Both the position numbers and the translations under genes were made by a program. Positions 5,413 through 7,318 of a stretch of DNA of 7,318 nucleotides are shown piece after piece; within the stretch, counting starts at the first letter, position 1; each line of letters opens with the position of its first letter. This DNA is from Acidimicrobiia bacterium. Its GTDB lineage: Bacteria > Actinomycetota > Acidimicrobiia > Acidimicrobiales > AC-14. The stretch covers positions 1-7,318 of the forward strand of contig JAFAUA010000325.1 in NCBI GenBank assembly GCA_019243595.1, written 5' to 3'. A model generated the notes under the pieces. It searched no databases and was not told the origin of the DNA. It worked only from the letters and a program-made list of their open reading frames with translations.

Positions 5413-5430
5413 CCGTGCTACCCCGCACGG
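5413..5430 (-). promoter_or_regulatory. Perfect inverted repeat at the ligase start
   Basis: CCGTGC at 5413-5418 and GCACGG at 5425-5430 form a 6-bp perfect inverted repeat with a 6-base loop, ending 4 bp before the ATG of the ligase gene. In RNA it would fold over the place where a ribosome binding site should be. As DNA it could be an operator. It could also serve as a processing or stop signal after tRNA-His. Confidence 0.4.
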
Positions 5431-5476
5431 CGGAGCCGACACGTCGGTGCTCGGCTCGCCGATGTCTCGGACTGAG

Positions 5477-5552
5477 GGTGACCGAGGGGACTTGAACCCC
5501 CGACCTCCAGGGCCACAACCTGGCGCTCTAACCAAACTGAGCTACGGCCACC
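5477..5552 (-). tRNA. trnH: tRNA-His(GTG)
   Basis: The minus strand folds as a complete tRNA. The acceptor stem GTGGCCG/CGGTCAC pairs with one G-U, the anticodon stem is CCAGG/CCTGG, and the loop TTGTGGC carries anticodon GTG at 5514-5516. The T loop is TTCAAGT. Two histidine identity marks are present: an encoded G at position -1 (base 5552) and discriminator C73 (base 5477). No CCA is encoded, so it must be added after transcription, unlike in the nearby tRNA-Lys. Confidence 0.95.
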
Positions 5553-5565
5553 ACGTGCGGGGGCC

Positions 5566-5571
5566 AGGATA
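5566..5571 (-). promoter_or_regulatory. Possible -10 for tRNA-His
   Basis: TATCCT on the minus strand matches TANNNT and sits 13 bp before the -1 G of tRNA-His, in the 33-bp gap after the receiver gene. CTGACA on the minus strand (5584-5589) is -35-like, but the 12-bp spacer is too short, so only the -10 is supported. Confidence 0.35.
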
Positions 5572-5585
5572 GGGCAGGGTCTGTG

Positions 5586-5957
5586 TCAGCCCGTCTTGGC
5601 GAGGAGGCTGCGCACCCGCTCGACCAACTCGATCGGATCGCACGGCTTGGTGACGTAGTCGGCGGCGCCCGCCTTGAGGCCGAGCTCGATGTCGAGCGAC
5701 GTGGCCTTGGCCGACAACAGGATGACCGGCGTGCCCCGGAGGGAATCGTCGCCCTGGAGCTCACGCATCACCTTCAAGCCGTCGAGCTTGGGCATCATGA
5801 TGTCGAGGACGACGACGTTCGGCTTACTCGAGCGCATCGATTCCAGACCCTCGAGGCCGTCGCCCGCCGTGAGGACGTCGAACCCCTCGGATTCGAAGCT
5901 CAGTTGGAGCATTCGCCGCACGACGGGATCGTCGTCGACGATCAGGACGCTCGCCAT
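5586..5957 (-). CDS. Stand-alone response regulator receiver (CheY-like)
   Basis: This 123-residue protein is a single receiver domain with no output domain, so it would act by protein-protein contact after phosphorylation by a histidine kinase or within a phosphorelay. The acidic pocket is Asp8-Asp9-Asp10 in ILIVDDD-like VLIVDDDP, the phosphoacceptor is Asp52 in VVVLDIMMPKLDG, the switch residue is Ser82 in ILLSAKA, and the conserved lysine is Lys104 in YVTKP. All key residues are kept, so it should be phosphorylatable. ATG 5957 gives the usual start, three residues before the first strand. It lies 37 bp downstream of the GH20-like gene on the same strand and is probably cotranscribed. No histidine kinase is in the window, so its partner is unknown. 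Overlapping palindromes GGTACC and CCGTACGG (5960-5971) lie just before the start codon. Confidence 0.95.
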   Translation of the reverse strand: MASVLIVDDDPVVRRMLQLSFESEGFDVLTAGDGLEGLESMRSSKPNVVVLDIMMPKLDGLKVMRELQGDDSLRGTPVILLSAKATSLDIELGLKAGAADYVTKPCDPIELVERVRSLLAKTG

Positions 5958-5994
5958 GTCCGTACGGTACCTGCTTTCGGCCCTCGCGACGCCG

Positions 5995-7318
5995 CTACCA
6001 GCCGCCCCACGCGCGCTCCGTGGTGCCCGTCCGGTAGCAGTCGAGGAGGTGGTCCAGCCAGCTCACGCTGTCGTCGAGCCCGCCAGGGCGGTTCCGGGCC
6101 AACCACACACGGCGGTGGGTGTCGATAAGCGGTTCGAGGTCGGCGGCCAAAACGAGGCGGCGGGCCTCGGCAACCGACGGCAGCCAGCCGTCGACCTCCA
6201 GCCGGGCCCGCGCGTCTCGGCACAGCAGGCCCACCAGGGCGGCGCCGGCCCGCAGCTCGTCGACGATGAGAGCACCGTCGTCGCGGCGGGGCTGCGCCCG
6301 CGCGAGTGCGTCGACCGCGTCGACCAGCCCGGCCTCGACGCCGAGGAGGTCGTCGATGGTCAGCCCTTCGCTGAACGTGCGCCCCAGCTGCAGCTGCGGC
6401 CAGTACAGGTGCATCGTCAGCACCGACATGTTCCAGATCTTGGGGACGATGCCGAGGTAGGCGTCGCCCAACGCGAGGAGAGCGGCGCCGAGCTCGCCGG
6501 CCGGATCGTCGAAGCAGTGGACATCGAGGGCGGCGGCCAGATCGATGTCTCTGTTGCCGTCGAGGCGCCACGACACCGCGGCGCCGTAGGCGAAGCCGGG
6601 CTCGCTCACCGGCAGGTACTGCAGGTGGCCCATGTCGCCCCAGTCGGTGTTGAGCCAGCCGGCGGCGCCGTGGTCCCGTGCCGACTCGGCCGCGATGACG
6701 CAGTTGCCCTTCATGTTCGTCGTCCGCCCGAGGATCGTGAGCCAGCTCGACGTGCCCGGGCAGACCCAGAACGGCCGGCCCGCCTCAGCGAGAGCGCGCG
6801 TCCTGGTATCGAAGGGATGCCAGTCCTCGTAGCCCCACTCGCAGACGGTCACGCCGTCGGGCAGCTCACCGATCAGGTGCGGCCGCTCCGCGACGATGTC
6901 GCCCCACATCAGCATCTCCCGGCCATCGAGTTCGGGGAGAGCTCGCATCGTCGAGATCCACGCGCGGTACTCGTCGACGCGTTCGGGCGGCATCTCGAAC
7001 GGCTCGTCCAAGCCGACGTTGACCCGCCGGCTGGTGAAGTTCGGAAGCAACTCGGCGAGCAGTCCCTGAACGAGCGGCAGCGATCCGGGGTTGGCCGGAT
7101 CGATCGTCGTCGGTGCTCGCCAGCGGCCGCGCTGGGTCCACCCGTCTGGGAACATCGCCAGCGGCCGGTACCGCTCGTGCTTCAGCCAGCGCCCCATGTG
7201 CCCGAAGCAGTTCTGGTTGGGGACGAGCTCGACGTGGCGCTCGGCGCAGAAGCGGTCGAGCGAACGGATCTCCTCGGCGGTGAACGGGCTGGCGTGCTCC
7301 CACACCTCGCGGTGGTCG
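5995..7318 (-). CDS. GH20-like glycoside hydrolase, N-terminus outside window
   Basis: The frame runs off the window edge; codons upstream of GTG 7305 read DHRE, which continue the fold, so that GTG is internal and not a start. The 436 residues seen from it resemble the catalytic barrel of glycoside hydrolase family 20 (beta-N-acetylhexosaminidases). Numbered from that GTG: a strand and helix with FTAEEIRSLDRFCAERHVEL (8-27) leading to VPNQNCFGHMGRW (28-40); RVNVGLDEPFEM (94-105), whose Asp100-Glu101 matches the GH20 catalytic Asp-Glu pair; MLMWGDI (131-137); and LNTDWGDMGHLQYLP (218-232). The final 170 residues are helical and outside the barrel. A role in releasing terminal N-acetylhexosamine from glycans is expected from the family, though substrate is unproven and this branch may act on something else. 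Location cannot be judged without the N-terminus. The stop TAG 5995-5997 is 37 bp before the receiver gene. Confidence 0.8.
   Translation of the reverse strand, partial: DHREVWEHASPFTAEEIRSLDRFCAERHVELVPNQNCFGHMGRWLKHERYRPLAMFPDGWTQRGRWRAPTTIDPANPGSLPLVQGLLAELLPNFTSRRVNVGLDEPFEMPPERVDEYRAWISTMRALPELDGREMLMWGDIVAERPHLIGELPDGVTVCEWGYEDWHPFDTRTRALAEAGRPFWVCPGTSSWLTILGRTTNMKGNCVIAAESARDHGAAGWLNTDWGDMGHLQYLPVSEPGFAYGAAVSWRLDGNRDIDLAAALDVHCFDDPAGELGAALLALGDAYLGIVPKIWNMSVLTMHLYWPQLQLGRTFSEGLTIDDLLGVEAGLVDAVDALARAQPRRDDGALIVDELRAGAALVGLLCRDARARLEVDGWLPSVAEARRLVLAADLEPLIDTHRRVWLARNRPGGLDDSVSWLDHLLDCYRTGTTERAWGGW

Noticed and set aside
1..7318. Searches by eye for CRISPR arrays, insertion-sequence ends, rRNA, toxin-antitoxin pairs and replication origins
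   Set aside because: No regular spacer-repeat array, transposase or terminal inverted repeat, rRNA segment, convincing toxin-antitoxin pair or origin iterons were seen.

Overview
The window is GC-rich throughout, with strong third-position GC in the real genes and a GTG start on several of them. One tRNA gene carries an encoded CCA end and the other does not. Together with the gene families present, this suggests a chromosome segment from a high-GC actinobacterium, possibly of the Acidimicrobiia type. That placement is an inference from composition and families, not from a marker gene.

Right part (about 4189-7318): compact, conserved, all on the minus strand. Read in transcription order it holds a glycoside hydrolase family 20-like protein cut by the window edge, a stand-alone CheY-like receiver protein 37 bp downstream, tRNA-His(GTG), a YbdK/GCS2-type carboxylate-amine ligase, and tRNA-Lys(CTT). 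This looks like ordinary chromosomal backbone.

Left part (about 211-4188): an accessory region, all plus strand and loosely packed. A full-length tyrosine recombinase (2993-4168) points at the 3' end of tRNA-Lys and stops only 20 bp from its CCA. This is the usual arrangement when an integrative element has inserted into a tRNA 3' end and left the tRNA whole. I see no second copy of the tRNA 3' end, so the far boundary is either outside the window or decayed. Cargo consists of small proteins of no clear function: a putative zinc-knuckle protein (680-955) and a tryptophan-rich conserved protein (980-1276) in the same reading frame, a 45-residue two-helix membrane protein (1356-1493), and a conserved 154-residue protein with an HDxxHxxxE motif (2088-2552). 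Three stretches (211-679, 1494-2087, 2553-2992) hold no convincing gene.

Far left (1-210): the C-terminal end of a protein resembling actinobacterial phosphodiester glycosidases. Whether it belongs to the element or to the chromosome beyond it cannot be told from the window.

The most notable new signals are the integrase/tRNA-Lys junction, a DNA-level triple repeat with an exact 11-bp period inside the integrase 3' end next to that junction, the in-frame tandem at 680-1276, and two stem-loops with possible regulatory roles (1501-1550 and 5413-5430). I did not find a recognisable defence, toxin or biosynthetic system. If the element encodes an undescribed function, the candidates are its orphan proteins.
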